A DNA stretch of 64,000 nucleotides, from contig JAJDZU010000010.1 of assembly GCA_022824495.1 (NCBI GenBank), forward strand, positions 1 through 64,000. The letters are read 5' to 3'. Of the stretch, positions 42,002 to 51,124 are shown piece after piece. The translations under genes were made by a program, and so were the position numbers. The notes beneath the pieces are model-generated. The model searched no databases and was not told where the DNA came from. It saw only the letters and a program-made list of their open reading frames with translations. Each line of letters starts with the position of its first letter. Within the stretch, counting starts at the first letter, position 1. Origin of the DNA: Chloroflexota bacterium (GTDB lineage: Bacteria; Chloroflexota; UBA11872).

Positions 42002-42421
42002 TCATTCGCGGGATTCGGACCGCTGGGAGGTTCGATCCAGCAGGCGGCGGAGGGGGGCGGCGTCGGCGAGGCCGTCCATGAGGAGGTTGAGGGTGGCGAG
42101 GCCGACGAGCGCCCAGCCCAGGGGCGGGACGCCGGCAACGACGAAGACGGCGCCGGCAAAGGCGATGACGCTGAGGAGGGCGTCGGCGCGCAGGAACGAG
42201 GTTGGGTCTTCGGCCGGTCCTTCGGCCTGAAGCGGCGCAACGAAGTAGCGGTGGAACCGACGCGTAAGGCTCCCGCCAGGGCTTATGGAGCCGGCGGCGA
42301 GCACCAGCACGACGAGCGTGATGAGCCAGGGCGCAGCCTCTATCCAGGCCATCATGAGCGTGAGGCCAAAGCCTCCGGCCATGACAAGTTGATGGAAGCG
42401 GCGCTCGCCGCGATCGGTCAT
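42002..42421 (-). CDS. DUF4395-like integral membrane protein
   Basis: A 139-residue protein with three or four hydrophobic segments (about 12-45, 80-102, 104-120). The start ERRFHQLVMAGGFGLTLMM resembles the DUF4395 group, where an Arg/Phe/Gln pattern precedes the first helix. Members often sit beside thioredoxin-fold genes; none is seen here. It diverges from the Lnt-like gene. Function unknown. Confidence 0.5.
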   Translation of the reverse strand: MTDRGERRFHQLVMAGGFGLTLMMAWIEAAPWLITLVVLVLAAGSISPGGSLTRRFHRYFVAPLQAEGPAEDPTSFLRADALLSVIAFAGAVFVVAGVPPLGWALVGLATLNLLMDGLADAAPLRRLLDRTSQRSESRE

Positions 42422-42602
42422 GAGCGCGGGCCTGTTTGAGCGGTGGGTCCGGGTCTCATGGGGGCGTGGGGCGATGGTGGCAAGGCCAACTCCGGTGTTG
42501 CATGCACTGCGGCGCCGCGTGACCGTTGAGGGCGGTACGCGCGGGTTGCCAAACTCTCGGCATGGCCGATCAGGCTGGAGTGATCAAGCGACTGCACAAC
42601 GC

Positions 42603-44153
42603 ATGGTAGCCAGCGCGAGGCGGACGACGTTGGGAGCGCGGTGTATTGGGGCGCTGGCAACGGCGCTGTTGCTGTTTGCCGCGTTTCCGCCGCTGCAGTG
42701 GACGGCGTTGGCGTTTTTCGCCTGGGTTCCGCTGCTCATCGCCCAATCAGGGGCGTCGCCGTGGGTGCGTCGAGGGCTGAACGGCCTGATGCTGGGTGTC
42801 CTGTTCGGGCTGCTTGCCGCGACGGTGAATCCGCCCGAGGTGGTGACCGGCGCCGCCTGGTTTGGGATTTCAGCGGGCGCAGGCGTGGCCGCGGGATTGG
42901 CGGCGACGGCGCTTGACGTGCCGGTGGGTCCGGCGCGCGTGATGCGGGCGCTGGGGCCGTGGGCGCGGATCTGGGTTCCGGCGGTGGCCTGGACGGGCAT
43001 TGAGTACCTGCGGCTGGTGACGACGGCAGGGCATCAATGGGGAATGCTGGCCACGACGCAGATTGACGCCGCGCCGCTGCGGGCGTGGCTGCCGGTGGCG
43101 GGGATGTGGCCGGTGGCGCTGCTGACGGCGGCGACGGGTCAGGCGATTGGGTTGCTGGTCCTGGTGGCCGCCGGCCGGCTGTCGCTGTCGCGGAGCCTGG
43201 TCGTTGGCATTGGCATTGCGGCGCTGGGCTGGCTGGCGGGGCTGGGCCTGGCCGCCGCGGAACACGCCCCCGACGGCCCGACGATTCGGGTGGCCAGCGT
43301 GCAAACGGGGGACCACGTGCCGTCGCATCCGCGGACTCGGCCGCTGATCACGACGGTGCGCTACCGGGAACTGACGGACACGATTACGGATATGCACACG
43401 CCGGCGACGCTGGCGGCGGTTGCGCAGGGCGCGGAGCTGGTGGTGTGGCCGGAGGCATCGGGCTGGGTGGCGCCGGACGATCCGAACGCGTCAGCGCAGC
43501 TTGACGGGGTTCGCGACATGGCCCGGCGGGCCGGAGTTCCCATCGTCTGGTCGTATTTCATCAGGATCGATCCGAACCGCACGCGCAACGAACTGGTGGT
43601 GGTGACGCCGGACGGGCGGATGTCACGTCCGACGACCAAGGATCACCCGGTGTATGCGATCGGGGAGCGCAGTGTGACGGCCGGGCTGTACGAGACGTAC
43701 GAGGTGGCGGGGACGCGGCTGGGACTGGCGGCGGGGCCGGACGGGACGTATACGGACACGCTGGCGCGGCTGGCGCGGATGGGCGCGGCGCTGGTGGCTA
43801 TTCCGACGCACGACTGGGCGGCGTATACGGCGCCGCACATCGGGCACCTGCGGGTGCGTGCCGCGGAGCATGGGCTGGCCATCGTGAAGGCCGATTGGCG
43901 CTACGGGTCGGTGGTGATTTCACCGGGCGGCGGGGTCGTGGCCGCTACCTCGCTTGACCAGGAACGGGAGGTGCTGCTGGAATCCGACGTGACCGTGCGT
44001 CCACCAGGGACGCTGTACACAGAGACCGGCGACTGGTTGGGCGTGGTGGCGCTGGGCGGGCTGGGGGCGATGCTGCTTGGGGGCGCGATGGTGGGCGTAC
44101 GGGACCGGTGGATCAACGGCGGCCGGCGGGAATCAGCGACGCGCCCCAACTGA
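42603..44153 (+). CDS. Lnt-like apolipoprotein N-acyltransferase fold, no Cys
   Basis: A 516-residue protein with six to seven N-terminal spans and a nitrilase-fold domain (about 225-490), the layout of Lnt, which acylates the N-terminal Cys of lipoproteins in the inner membrane. E284 in VVWPEASG and K346 in TTKDHPVYA match the catalytic Glu and Lys. The third residue, Cys in LICYE of Lnt, reads LGLAAGPD, with Gly at about 378. So transfer by the usual Cys mechanism seems impossible. The last span is at about 490-510. ATG 42603 is used. Its 3' end overlaps the convergent gene by 41 bases. Confidence 0.65.
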   Translation: MVASARRTTLGARCIGALATALLLFAAFPPLQWTALAFFAWVPLLIAQSGASPWVRRGLNGLMLGVLFGLLAATVNPPEVVTGAAWFGISAGAGVAAGLAATALDVPVGPARVMRALGPWARIWVPAVAWTGIEYLRLVTTAGHQWGMLATTQIDAAPLRAWLPVAGMWPVALLTAATGQAIGLLVLVAAGRLSLSRSLVVGIGIAALGWLAGLGLAAAEHAPDGPTIRVASVQTGDHVPSHPRTRPLITTVRYRELTDTITDMHTPATLAAVAQGAELVVWPEASGWVAPDDPNASAQLDGVRDMARRAGVPIVWSYFIRIDPNRTRNELVVVTPDGRMSRPTTKDHPVYAIGERSVTAGLYETYEVAGTRLGLAAGPDGTYTDTLARLARMGAALVAIPTHDWAAYTAPHIGHLRVRAAEHGLAIVKADWRYGSVVISPGGGVVAATSLDQEREVLLESDVTVRPPGTLYTETGDWLGVVALGGLGAMLLGGAMVGVRDRWINGGRRESATRPN

Positions 44154-44787
44154 AGGCGAGCAGGCCGACGACGGCCAGGATCAGGGTGACAACGGCCGTG
44201 TGCCAGCCCAGGTCGTCCAGGGTGGCGGTGTAGGCAGCGGCGGTGTGCAGAATTCCGGCCAGAAGGACATAGCCGGCCAGCCGGCCGGCCAACCAGCCGC
44301 GCGCCAGCATGTAGGCCGTTCCGAACTGCAAGGCGATCCACGCCCACTCACGCACGAACGCAAAGGCCAGGTCCGGGGCCGGCAGGTCGGCCTGGAGGGC
44401 CCGGGTGAGGGTGAGTTGGGCCGCGAACAGGGCATACCCGGCCGTGGGAGCGACGGCGGCGGCAGTGACGGCGCGAGGGTTGGACGGGCGGGCCATTACG
44501 AAGCCGACGACCAGCAGCATGATCAGCTTGGTGAACTCGTCGGCATACGCGGCGACGCCCGCGGAAATGAGACCGGCCAACTGGACCTGATCGCGAATGG
44601 ACGCGGCGCCGGCGTTCTCAGCAACCACGTCGAGCACGGCGCGGGTGAGCTCATCGTGAAGCCAGATCTGGGCGAACGGGTAGACGACAACGCCAAGAAG
44701 CAGGCCGAACCAGACGCCCGGACGGCCGAGCAGCAAGGGCGCGCCGGCGCGTCCCCAGAAGAGCCCGAAGGCGAGGGCCGCCGCCAC
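44113..44787 (-). CDS. Multi-span membrane protein, PrsW/YhfC-like candidate
   Basis: A 224-residue protein with about seven hydrophobic segments. DEFTKLIMLL (about 83-92), GYALFAAQLTLTR and LLAGILHTAAAY are spaced like the E-E, E/N and H motifs of PrsW or YhfC-type intramembrane proteases, but the double Glu is only Asp-Glu and key residues are not fully preserved. GTG 44787 is the first usable start; the frame stays open a further 23 codons without ATG/GTG/TTG. It overlaps the Lnt-like gene tail to tail. Function uncertain. Confidence 0.4.
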   Translation of the reverse strand: MAAALAFGLFWGRAGAPLLLGRPGVWFGLLLGVVVYPFAQIWLHDELTRAVLDVVAENAGAASIRDQVQLAGLISAGVAAYADEFTKLIMLLVVGFVMARPSNPRAVTAAAVAPTAGYALFAAQLTLTRALQADLPAPDLAFAFVREWAWIALQFGTAYMLARGWLAGRLAGYVLLAGILHTAAAYTATLDDLGWHTAVVTLILAVVGLLAFSWGASLIPAGRR

Positions 44788-45018
44788 CGCGACCGGGTGC
44801 GGCGCGACGAGGAACTGGCGAAGGAGGTCGGTAGGGTCGGCTAGCGCGTCAATTGGTCAAGGGACGGGCGCCGGTGGCAGGCAGGCAGCGGGAGCGGCGG
44901 GCGGGGCGGGGCGGCAGGGGGCGACTGGTAGGATTGGCGCAGCCTGCGGGCTCTGGCGCGAGGCGTCCAGGGTCCGCCTGATCGTTTACAAGTGCAGAGT
45001 TGGGGCGCGCCATCAATT

Positions 45019-45102
45019 GGGTCGGTGGGTGAGTGGTTAATACCACCAGACTGTAAATCTGGCGCCTTTACGGCTACGTAGGTTCGAATCCTACCCGGCC
45101 CA
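45019..45102 (+). tRNA. tRNA-Tyr (GUA)
   Basis: The acceptor stem GGGTCGG pairs with CCGGCCC (45095-45101); the anticodon loop CTGTAAA gives GUA. The T arm GTAGG-TTCGAAT-CCTAC is intact, and a long variable arm of class II type is present, as expected for bacterial Tyr. Discriminator A. The CCA is not fully encoded (ACCG follows). Confidence 0.93.
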
Positions 45103-45146
45103 CCGGACGCCGCGCGACGTAGCGTAGGCTACTATCAGGCGTCCGG
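45103..45146. repeat. Nested inverted repeats between tRNA-Tyr and tRNA-Asp
   Basis: CCGGACGCC (45103-45111) pairs with GGCGTCCGG (45138-45146), and inside it GTAGC (45119-45123) pairs with GCTAC (45128-45132). They would form a stem with a smaller stem in its loop in the tRNA precursor. It could mark processing or termination. No T-run follows. Confidence 0.45.
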
Positions 45147-45163
45147 CGCGCCCGACACAACGC

Positions 45164-45237
45164 GGTCCCGTGGTGCAGCGGCCTAGCATACCTCCCTGTC
45201 AAGGAGGAGATCGCCGGTTCGAATCCGGTCGGGACCG
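45164..45237 (+). tRNA. tRNA-Asp (GUC)
   Basis: The acceptor stem GGTCCCG pairs with CGGGACC (45230-45236). The anticodon loop CTGTCAA gives GUC, with the T loop TTCGAAT. Discriminator G is expected for Asp. The CCA is not fully encoded. Confidence 0.93.
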
Positions 45238-45264
45238 CCCGGCGCGTCCGCCGCGCGGCGCCGT

Positions 45265-45337
45265 GGGCCCATAGCTCAGCGGTCAGAGCAGCCGGCTCAT
45301 AACCGGTAGGTCCCTGGTTCGAATCCAGGTGGGCCCA
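45265..45337 (+). tRNA. tRNA with CAU anticodon, probably Ile2
   Basis: The acceptor stem GGGCCCA pairs with TGGGCCC (45330-45336). The anticodon loop CTCATAA gives CAU. The body is unlike the other CAU tRNA at 45357, so one is elongator Met and the other tRNA-Ile2, whose C34 is changed to lysidine by TilS. The stem sequences here fit Ile2 better. An initiator-type mismatch at 1-72 is not seen. Confidence 0.75.
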
Positions 45338-45356
45338 CCGGACGGACGGCGGACTT

Positions 45357-45428
45357 GGCGGAGTAGCTCAGAGGTAGAGCAGGGGACTCATAAGCCCTTG
45401 GCCGCAGGTTCGAATCCTGCCTCCGCTA
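45357..45428 (+). tRNA. tRNA-Met (CAU), probably elongator
   Basis: The acceptor stem GGCGGAG pairs with CTCCGCT (45421-45427) with one G-U. The anticodon loop CTCATAA is flanked by GGGGA and GCCCT, with one A-G opposition at the loop end. The T arm GCAGG-TTCGAAT-CCTGC is intact. Acceptor and arm sequences resemble elongator Met. Assignment against Ile2 is by resemblance only. Confidence 0.78.
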
Positions 45429-45436
45429 CCAGCCTC

Positions 45437-45523
45437 GCCGAGGTGGTGAAACTGGTAGACACGCAGTCCTCAGGAGGCTGTGAGCTTCGGCTCGTGCGGG
45501 TTCGAATCCCGCCCTCGGCACCA
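45437..45523 (+). tRNA. tRNA-Leu (CAG)
   Basis: The acceptor stem GCCGAGG pairs with CCTCGGC (45513-45519). The anticodon loop CTCAGGA gives CAG. The variable arm is long, as expected for Leu (GCTTCGGC-type stem). Discriminator A and an encoded CCA (45521-45523), the only one of the five. Confidence 0.93.
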
Positions 45524-45873
45524 ACTGAATTCGTCTTTTCGCCATTGGGTTGAACTCATGCACTATGTGCTCCTGCCTGCATCTGGCCGGGATCCGGCCT
45601 CCCCACGGCCCTCGCCACGCTAGCCCTCTCGCCATTGACTGCCAGAAGCTCCACTGATAAGGCTACAGCTATCTAGCACAAACAGTGCGCACGCTTCTGC
45701 TACTGCCCTCACCGCGCCAACATTCCGCTTGCCCCTAGTACTTTGGCTTCCATCACACGCTCTGTGCAATAGACATAGGGAAGAGTCAGGTACATACCGG
45801 TTCTCCCATGATTGGTAACACAGCACCGCATTCACCTGACGTTCAGGATCAATCTCCCTTGCCCTCAGACTCC
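45524..45873. other. Intergenic region after the tRNA cluster
   Basis: About 350 bases without a credible gene. A short perfect hairpin GGCCGG-GAT-CCGGCC lies near 45585-45599, without a T-run. Base composition falls from the tRNA side toward the AT-richer sulfatase-fold genes. It could be the edge of an inserted segment, but I find no copy of the tRNA-Leu end on the other side. Confidence 0.4.
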
Positions 45874-48201
45874 CTACGACGCAGTCTTCGCCTGCAAACT
45901 AGCCACTTCACCTTCACCACCCGTGAAGTCATATTCGCGATTCCCATGATCAACCATTCGGTCTTCTGCGAGCTGAATATCAAGATCAAAATAATGCCTG
46001 AGAACGTACCTGAAGTGATTCACGGAGCTGATCGTCGGATATAGCTCCGAACCACCACTGTCAGGCATATGGAAAGCGGCGAGGATCTGATAGCTGCTTT
46101 CGATTCTTGAACCTTCGCGACCGTGATCCGAAGCAATGACAATGACTGCATTTCCATCACTACTTTGCAAGATTCCATCGATGGCTTTCAAGGTCAATTG
46201 ATTTATATATATAAGCTGTCCAGTGTAAGCGTCTGGGACGCTCAGATCATGCGAGTCGTCGAGCGAATCGTAGAAAGACTGCCCAATCACCTGATTGCCA
46301 TACTGATCAAACGTAGCCGGAAGATGTGGCTTCACGATATGCGCGAACACGAACTTTGGTTTCGAATAAGGCATTGGCTTCGAAAGCACATCAAACATCT
46401 GCAACGTACGGTGTGGAGACCACCAATCATACGGAGACGCATCGCTAACCGATGAAACGACACCACTCAGGATCGGCTTGGCGGCCGTCGTTGCAAGTAG
46501 GTGACGCACAAACCTCTCCGAGGTCATTGGATCGAAAGAAGCCGCACCTGGCGAACTCGACGTCGCTTCGTCCGCCCGCACCTGTACACCTGACGGCGTG
46601 AACGTCAAGACAACATCCGCAAGCGGAGCATTCTCGGTCACTATGTATCCAGATTCGAGATGCACGTAGGTATAGCCAAGCGACTTTAGGATCGCCGCCA
46701 GAGCATTCCAGTAGCCTAAATTTAGCAAGTCTTGTCGAGATCTCGGAGTGCGATCTCCAAGCTCATTCAGGTAGGACATGTTGAGGCTCGAGGGTATTGA
46801 GTGAATCGAGTCCTTGTAGTTACTTATGGCTTGCGTCGCGACGTAGAAGCCACGACTTCGAAGCTCATTCAAAAAGTCAGCATTGTCAAAATCACCTAGC
46901 GCGTCGTGTCTGGCGTATCGATCGAGGACAATGTAATAGATGTCCGCCCTTCGATCGTCAGCTTCAGGGATGCCTTCGGGCAGGACGTGACTGGCCAAGC
47001 CATTCAATGAACTTAGTTCAACATCCGTTGGAGTTTGGCACGAGGCCATCGCCCCTGCCACCAGATTCACGGCGGGGAACAGAAACAAGACAGAAATGGC
47101 GAGATTCAAGTACTGCGTCGAACGCGTTATCAGATCTCTTTGCCGAACCACCAGTGCAATGGACATCACCGCAAGTGCAACGGCAACTGCGAAGTATAAC
47201 TGCTCATTGACCAAATCATGAAGCACTCGTTCAATGTGACCATACGCAAAAAACACGGTTACAACGCACGACACCGCCGCGGCAGGTCGGTGCCAGTCTC
47301 CGACCATCACCCGGAGCCCCACCGTCGATGCAGTTACAACTGAAAGCGCCACGGCCAGCGGAATGAACGACTCGCTTACCACGAAGTGCGATGGATTGCT
47401 TACCAGGAAGTTCAGGATTGGAGTTGTTCCAACCAGCCACGGGTACCAGGGCACAGACAATAGGCGGCGGCTTATCGTCGGCCGATCATCATGATCTGAC
47501 GCAGGACCTGAGCCAATCAATCCCCAAGTTCCGTTGACCCCTGCATGCACCCAGATCCATCCCGACCAAACTGATCGCCGGGCTACCCTCGCCACACGTG
47601 GATGCACGACGAAGGCCAGCATGCTGAATGTGAAAGCTAGAACAACTCGGACGCGCTCTGAAGATTCACCTGCGAATGCGGCTCGGAATCCGCTCCCAGT
47701 GCGTAGGTGTACGAACGCGAGCGGCCCGCTGCCAGCATCAGCCACACCGTTAAGCATCAGGCTCGCAAGGTCCGCTCTTGGCCTTGCCAGACGAAAGATG
47801 ACGTAGTTATGCTCGTGCTCTGCGACTTGAAGCTGCAACAAGAGCCGCTGGCCGATTGGCACTGTATATCCAGGGAACATAAGGTTTCGCGAGGCTGGAA
47901 AGTACCCCGGTCTGACATCGAATGACGTCTGACGTACGACTTCACGCGTCGACGCGTCCACCAGTGATGCCCACATGGTCAGCACATCACCCCCTGGCTG
48001 AGCCGATACCCAGATTTGGAAAGTCCCGACAGAGCCACCAACCGGTCCGACGTCCTGTTGAACCGCCCAACCGGGCCAGGCTACAAGAACATCGTTACCT
48101 GGCTCGCCACCCGAATATGCCTTATAGGAGATTTGCGGGATCAAGCTTGCACAAAGGGCGACTGCGATCAATGCCGGGAAATGCCATGTGATCCTAAGCA
48201 T
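45874..48201 (-). CDS. Membrane-anchored sulfatase/alkaline-phosphatase-fold protein, copy 1
   Basis: A 775-residue protein. A first hydrophobic segment (about 7-25) leads an exported beta-rich domain (about 35-170). Four to six further spans (about 180-395) precede the catalytic domain (about 420-740). This has DIYYIVLDRYARHDAL with a metal-binding Asp, YKDSIHSIPSSLNMSYLNEL around the expected Ser/Thr nucleophile, FVFAHIVKPHLP, and ASDHG with the other Asp/His. The layout matches enzymes that add phosphoglycerol or phosphoethanolamine to surface glycans; arylsulfatase activity is less likely because no C-x-P-x-R exists. The A/T content is higher than that of most neighbouring genes. Confidence 0.65.
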   Translation of the reverse strand: MLRITWHFPALIAVALCASLIPQISYKAYSGGEPGNDVLVAWPGWAVQQDVGPVGGSVGTFQIWVSAQPGGDVLTMWASLVDASTREVVRQTSFDVRPGYFPASRNLMFPGYTVPIGQRLLLQLQVAEHEHNYVIFRLARPRADLASLMLNGVADAGSGPLAFVHLRTGSGFRAAFAGESSERVRVVLAFTFSMLAFVVHPRVARVARRSVWSGWIWVHAGVNGTWGLIGSGPASDHDDRPTISRRLLSVPWYPWLVGTTPILNFLVSNPSHFVVSESFIPLAVALSVVTASTVGLRVMVGDWHRPAAAVSCVVTVFFAYGHIERVLHDLVNEQLYFAVAVALAVMSIALVVRQRDLITRSTQYLNLAISVLFLFPAVNLVAGAMASCQTPTDVELSSLNGLASHVLPEGIPEADDRRADIYYIVLDRYARHDALGDFDNADFLNELRSRGFYVATQAISNYKDSIHSIPSSLNMSYLNELGDRTPRSRQDLLNLGYWNALAAILKSLGYTYVHLESGYIVTENAPLADVVLTFTPSGVQVRADEATSSSPGAASFDPMTSERFVRHLLATTAAKPILSGVVSSVSDASPYDWWSPHRTLQMFDVLSKPMPYSKPKFVFAHIVKPHLPATFDQYGNQVIGQSFYDSLDDSHDLSVPDAYTGQLIYINQLTLKAIDGILQSSDGNAVIVIASDHGREGSRIESSYQILAAFHMPDSGGSELYPTISSVNHFRYVLRHYFDLDIQLAEDRMVDHGNREYDFTGGEGEVASLQAKTAS

Positions 48202-48302
48202 TCTTGAACGCTTTCAGCATCCTGGGTTGCCTTCGCTGTCGAATCTCGACTACATGCTTGCGCGAAGAACGATTTATCCACATTGCCCTCAAAGGCATTG
48301 CC

Positions 48303-50549
48303 TTATTTCGCTTTGCCTTCGGCGCTGGTCGTAAAATCCCAATGAACACCGCTATGGAAAATCTCTCGATCTTCTATTAGCCCGATATCTATATCGAAGT
48401 ATGCTCGAAAAATGTATCTAAAGTGATTCACAGAGCTAATGGAGTCTGGCGGCCGCAGATCTTCCCGACCGGGCAGGCGAAATGCCGCCAGAATCGGATG
48501 TAACGGCATTTCGGTGCCTCGCCTATTGTGGTCACCGGCTATGAGGATAATCGGATCACCTTCCCCATTCTTCAGGATACTATCTACTTGCCGGAGTACA
48601 AGCGAGTTAATATGCAGTAGTTGTCCTGCATAGGCATCAGACACCCTCGGATCATGGTCGTCACTGAATTGGTCAGTCACAAGCGTGCCTGATACGTAAT
48701 TGCCGTGGCGATCAAATGTTGCCGGGACTTTGGGCTTTGAGATGTGGGCAAAGACGAATTTCGGTCCTTGAGCTCCGATCGGCTGCGATAGGAATTCGAA
48801 CATATCCAAAGCGCGATGCGGCGACCACCAATCGTAGGTTGACTCATCGTCCGAGAGGAACTGACTCTCAATGATCGGCCGTAGAGCCGTCGTGCGGATG
48901 AGTTCACGAACGAATATACGGGACACAAACGCATTGGCGGATGAAGTTACTTCATCGTCACTTGAAACGACCCGAACTCCGGATGGACCGAAGCTGACGA
49001 AGACATCGGCTAAGGGAGCCTTGTTTCCAAATTGGTGGCCAGATTCCAGATGGACGTATGTGTAACCAAGAGACTTCAGAATTGCCGTGAGCGAATTATA
49101 GTAGATGAGATTCATGAGATCCGAATGGCTTTTCGGCGTTCGCGACCCCAACTCGTGGAGATATGACATATTCAGACTTGACGCCAATGAGTGCGGCGTG
49201 GAGACGTAGTTGCTAGTCGCTTCGGAAGCTATATAGAATCCTCGCGATTCCAGCTCACCAAGAAACGCGGAGTTGTCGAAGTCCACAAGGGCGTCGTTTC
49301 GCCCGTAGGCATCAAGGACGATGTAGTAAATATCAGGTCGTTCACCGGTGACTTCTGGTATGCCGGAGGGAAACAGATCTGAAGTCAAGCCGGTGGTGAG
49401 GCCCCTGTTGGCCGGGGACCCGAACGATGTAGACGAGCCGCCGGCCAGGTTTACTGCCTGCAAGAGCAGCAAGATTGCGGCCACAATATTGAAGAATTGG
49501 GTTCCGCGACTTCGGAAGCCTCCGGCTCGCACGGATTCGGTGACAAGCGCCGCACCGAGAGCAACCGATGCGCCAAACACAAACTGTTCGTCAAGCCGAC
49601 CGTCAAGCGCCCGCTCAACGTGCCCGTAGAGAAAGAACACGACGATGACGACCGTGGTAGCGGCAGCCGGTCGGTTCCAGTCATTCAGAATGAGCCGCAG
49701 ACCAATCATCGTGCCGGAAACAACCGTCAGCGCAACGCCAAGTGGAAGTAGCACTTCGCTCGGCGAGAAGCGAATGTCGTTGTTTGCGAGAAAGTGCAGG
49801 ATTGGAATCGCGACGGCTGGCCAAGGGTACCAAGGCGTCGCGAATATTCGTGGGATAGTTCCTAATGTGTCTGTGCGGCCTACCTGTCGGATACGAGTCA
49901 ATCGTTGGGGCCTGGTTCCCAGTCGACCAAGCCGATCCAGGTTCCAGGGACGGGCGACAACGGCGAGGACGCTGAGCGCGATTGCCAGGGCCAAACGGTA
50001 GCGCTCGTGCTGCTCGCCGTGGACCGCCGCGCGGAGACCGCTGCCGGACTCAAGATGTGCGAAGGCAAGCGGCCCGTCGGCGGAATCCGGCACCCCGTTG
50101 ACTCTCAGGTTGGCGAGTTCAGCGTGCGGGGCAGCTAGCTGAAAGGCGACGAAATGGCTCTCAATGTCGGCTACCTGAAGCTGCAAGAGCAGCCGCTGCC
50201 CCTCGGGCACGGTGTAGCTCGGAAATGAAAGCGTCCGTTCGACTGGGACGTAGGACGGCGTGATGATCACCGACTTCTGACGCAGCACTTCCAGGGTGGC
50301 GGCGTCCACCAACGAGGCATGCACGCTGACTTCGGGTCCGTGCGCTTGAGCCGACGCCCAATACCTGAAGCTGCCCACCGGTCCCCGGAGCGATCCGACA
50401 TCCTGTTGGATCGCCCAGCCCGGCCAAGCGAGTAGCACATTCTCAGAAGGCGCGCCGCTAGAAGCCGACGGATATGAAACTTGAGGGACGAGGCTGGCCC
50501 AGAGTCCGAGGGCTACGAGCGCAGAGGCTACCCAGGTGGACTTGAGCAT
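48303..50549 (-). CDS. Membrane-anchored sulfatase/alkaline-phosphatase-fold protein, copy 2
   Basis: A 748-residue paralogue of the gene at 45874 with the same order of domains. DIYYIVLDAYGRNDALVDFD, STPHSLASSLNMSYLHELG and FVFAHISKPKVPATFD are its matching stretches; the last metal motif reads LIAGDHN instead of ASDHG, so the final Gly is lost while Asp/His stay. The N-terminal exported domain and its motif GPLAFAHLESGSGLRAA are shared too. The pair arose by tandem duplication and diverged. It faces the small IDPGSGS gene across about 270 bases. Confidence 0.65.
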   Translation of the reverse strand: MLKSTWVASALVALGLWASLVPQVSYPSASSGAPSENVLLAWPGWAIQQDVGSLRGPVGSFRYWASAQAHGPEVSVHASLVDAATLEVLRQKSVIITPSYVPVERTLSFPSYTVPEGQRLLLQLQVADIESHFVAFQLAAPHAELANLRVNGVPDSADGPLAFAHLESGSGLRAAVHGEQHERYRLALAIALSVLAVVARPWNLDRLGRLGTRPQRLTRIRQVGRTDTLGTIPRIFATPWYPWPAVAIPILHFLANNDIRFSPSEVLLPLGVALTVVSGTMIGLRLILNDWNRPAAATTVVIVVFFLYGHVERALDGRLDEQFVFGASVALGAALVTESVRAGGFRSRGTQFFNIVAAILLLLQAVNLAGGSSTSFGSPANRGLTTGLTSDLFPSGIPEVTGERPDIYYIVLDAYGRNDALVDFDNSAFLGELESRGFYIASEATSNYVSTPHSLASSLNMSYLHELGSRTPKSHSDLMNLIYYNSLTAILKSLGYTYVHLESGHQFGNKAPLADVFVSFGPSGVRVVSSDDEVTSSANAFVSRIFVRELIRTTALRPIIESQFLSDDESTYDWWSPHRALDMFEFLSQPIGAQGPKFVFAHISKPKVPATFDRHGNYVSGTLVTDQFSDDHDPRVSDAYAGQLLHINSLVLRQVDSILKNGEGDPIILIAGDHNRRGTEMPLHPILAAFRLPGREDLRPPDSISSVNHFRYIFRAYFDIDIGLIEDREIFHSGVHWDFTTSAEGKAK

Positions 50550-50775
50550 GGGTTGCGAGCCTTCCAGGCGGAATTAGCTTCGTCCCGGCGTGGATTGCGG
50601 CGGGCGCGCGCCATTACACGGCACCGGACTCCGGCACCGCACTCAACCTTCCGCTCGATTCAAACGTCGCGTGCTCCTGCGGTTCAGTCGGCGATTCGAC
50701 AGTTCCGCCGAGGCTGTACAGGCACCGACGCCAAAACGCTGGCCGCGCGCGCTTGTGAGCTTTCTGGGCGCGAAG

Positions 50776-50786
50776 TGTACAGTACA
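50776..50786. promoter_or_regulatory. Short palindrome before the IDPGSGS gene
   Basis: TGTAC-A-GTACA is a perfect 11-base palindrome about 30 bases ahead of the start at 50819, in the divergent intergenic region. It may be an operator; chance is possible for this length. Confidence 0.2.
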
Positions 50787-50818
50787 ACGAAGGCACGCTG
50801 TTTACGAGGCATTGTCTT

Positions 50819-51118
50819 TTGCAACACGCCACCGAGAATCAGACTCTAAGGGTCCGTCGGCCGGACACTGCATCCGGCAACCGGGCGAGCTTCACTATTG
50901 GGATTTGGACTACCGTCGTCGCCTTCGGCCTGGCTGTTGGGCGGCGGTATATCGACCCGGGGAGTGGAAGTTTCGCGATTCAGATCATTATTGCCGCGGT
51001 GCTGGGCGGGTTGCTGACGGCGCGGTTGTGGCTGCGGCATATGTTCTGGCGCGTTCTCGGGTTCGTGCGGCGGAAGAAGTCCGAGGAGCAGCCTGCGGGT
51101 GAGGAGGCCGACGGGTAG
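50819..51118 (+). CDS. Small membrane protein with IDPGSGS motif
   Basis: A 99-residue protein with two hydrophobic stretches (about 25-43 and 52-72). RRYIDPGSGSFAIQIIIAAV and the following GLLTARLWLRHMFWRV match a widespread short family with an I-D-P-G-T/S-G-S loop, often found beside surface-polysaccharide genes and phosphoglycerol-transferase-like enzymes. The charged tail (RRKKSEEQ) is cytoplasmic. The TTG at 50819 is the earliest start; the true start may be later. It probably assists the neighbouring glycan enzymes; its function is not known. Confidence 0.6.
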   Translation: MQHATENQTLRVRRPDTASGNRASFTIGIWTTVVAFGLAVGRRYIDPGSGSFAIQIIIAAVLGGLLTARLWLRHMFWRVLGFVRRKKSEEQPAGEEADG

Positions 51119-51124
51119 AGCTGG

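Noticed and set aside
45585..45599. GGCCGG-GAT-CCGGCC hairpin as tRNA-operon terminator
   Set aside because: The stem is short, the loop has three bases and no T-run follows; kept only as part of the intergenic description.
45437..50818. Integrative element at tRNA-Leu
   Set aside because: No integrase, transposase or duplicated tRNA end is seen, so insertion remains only a possibility from composition.
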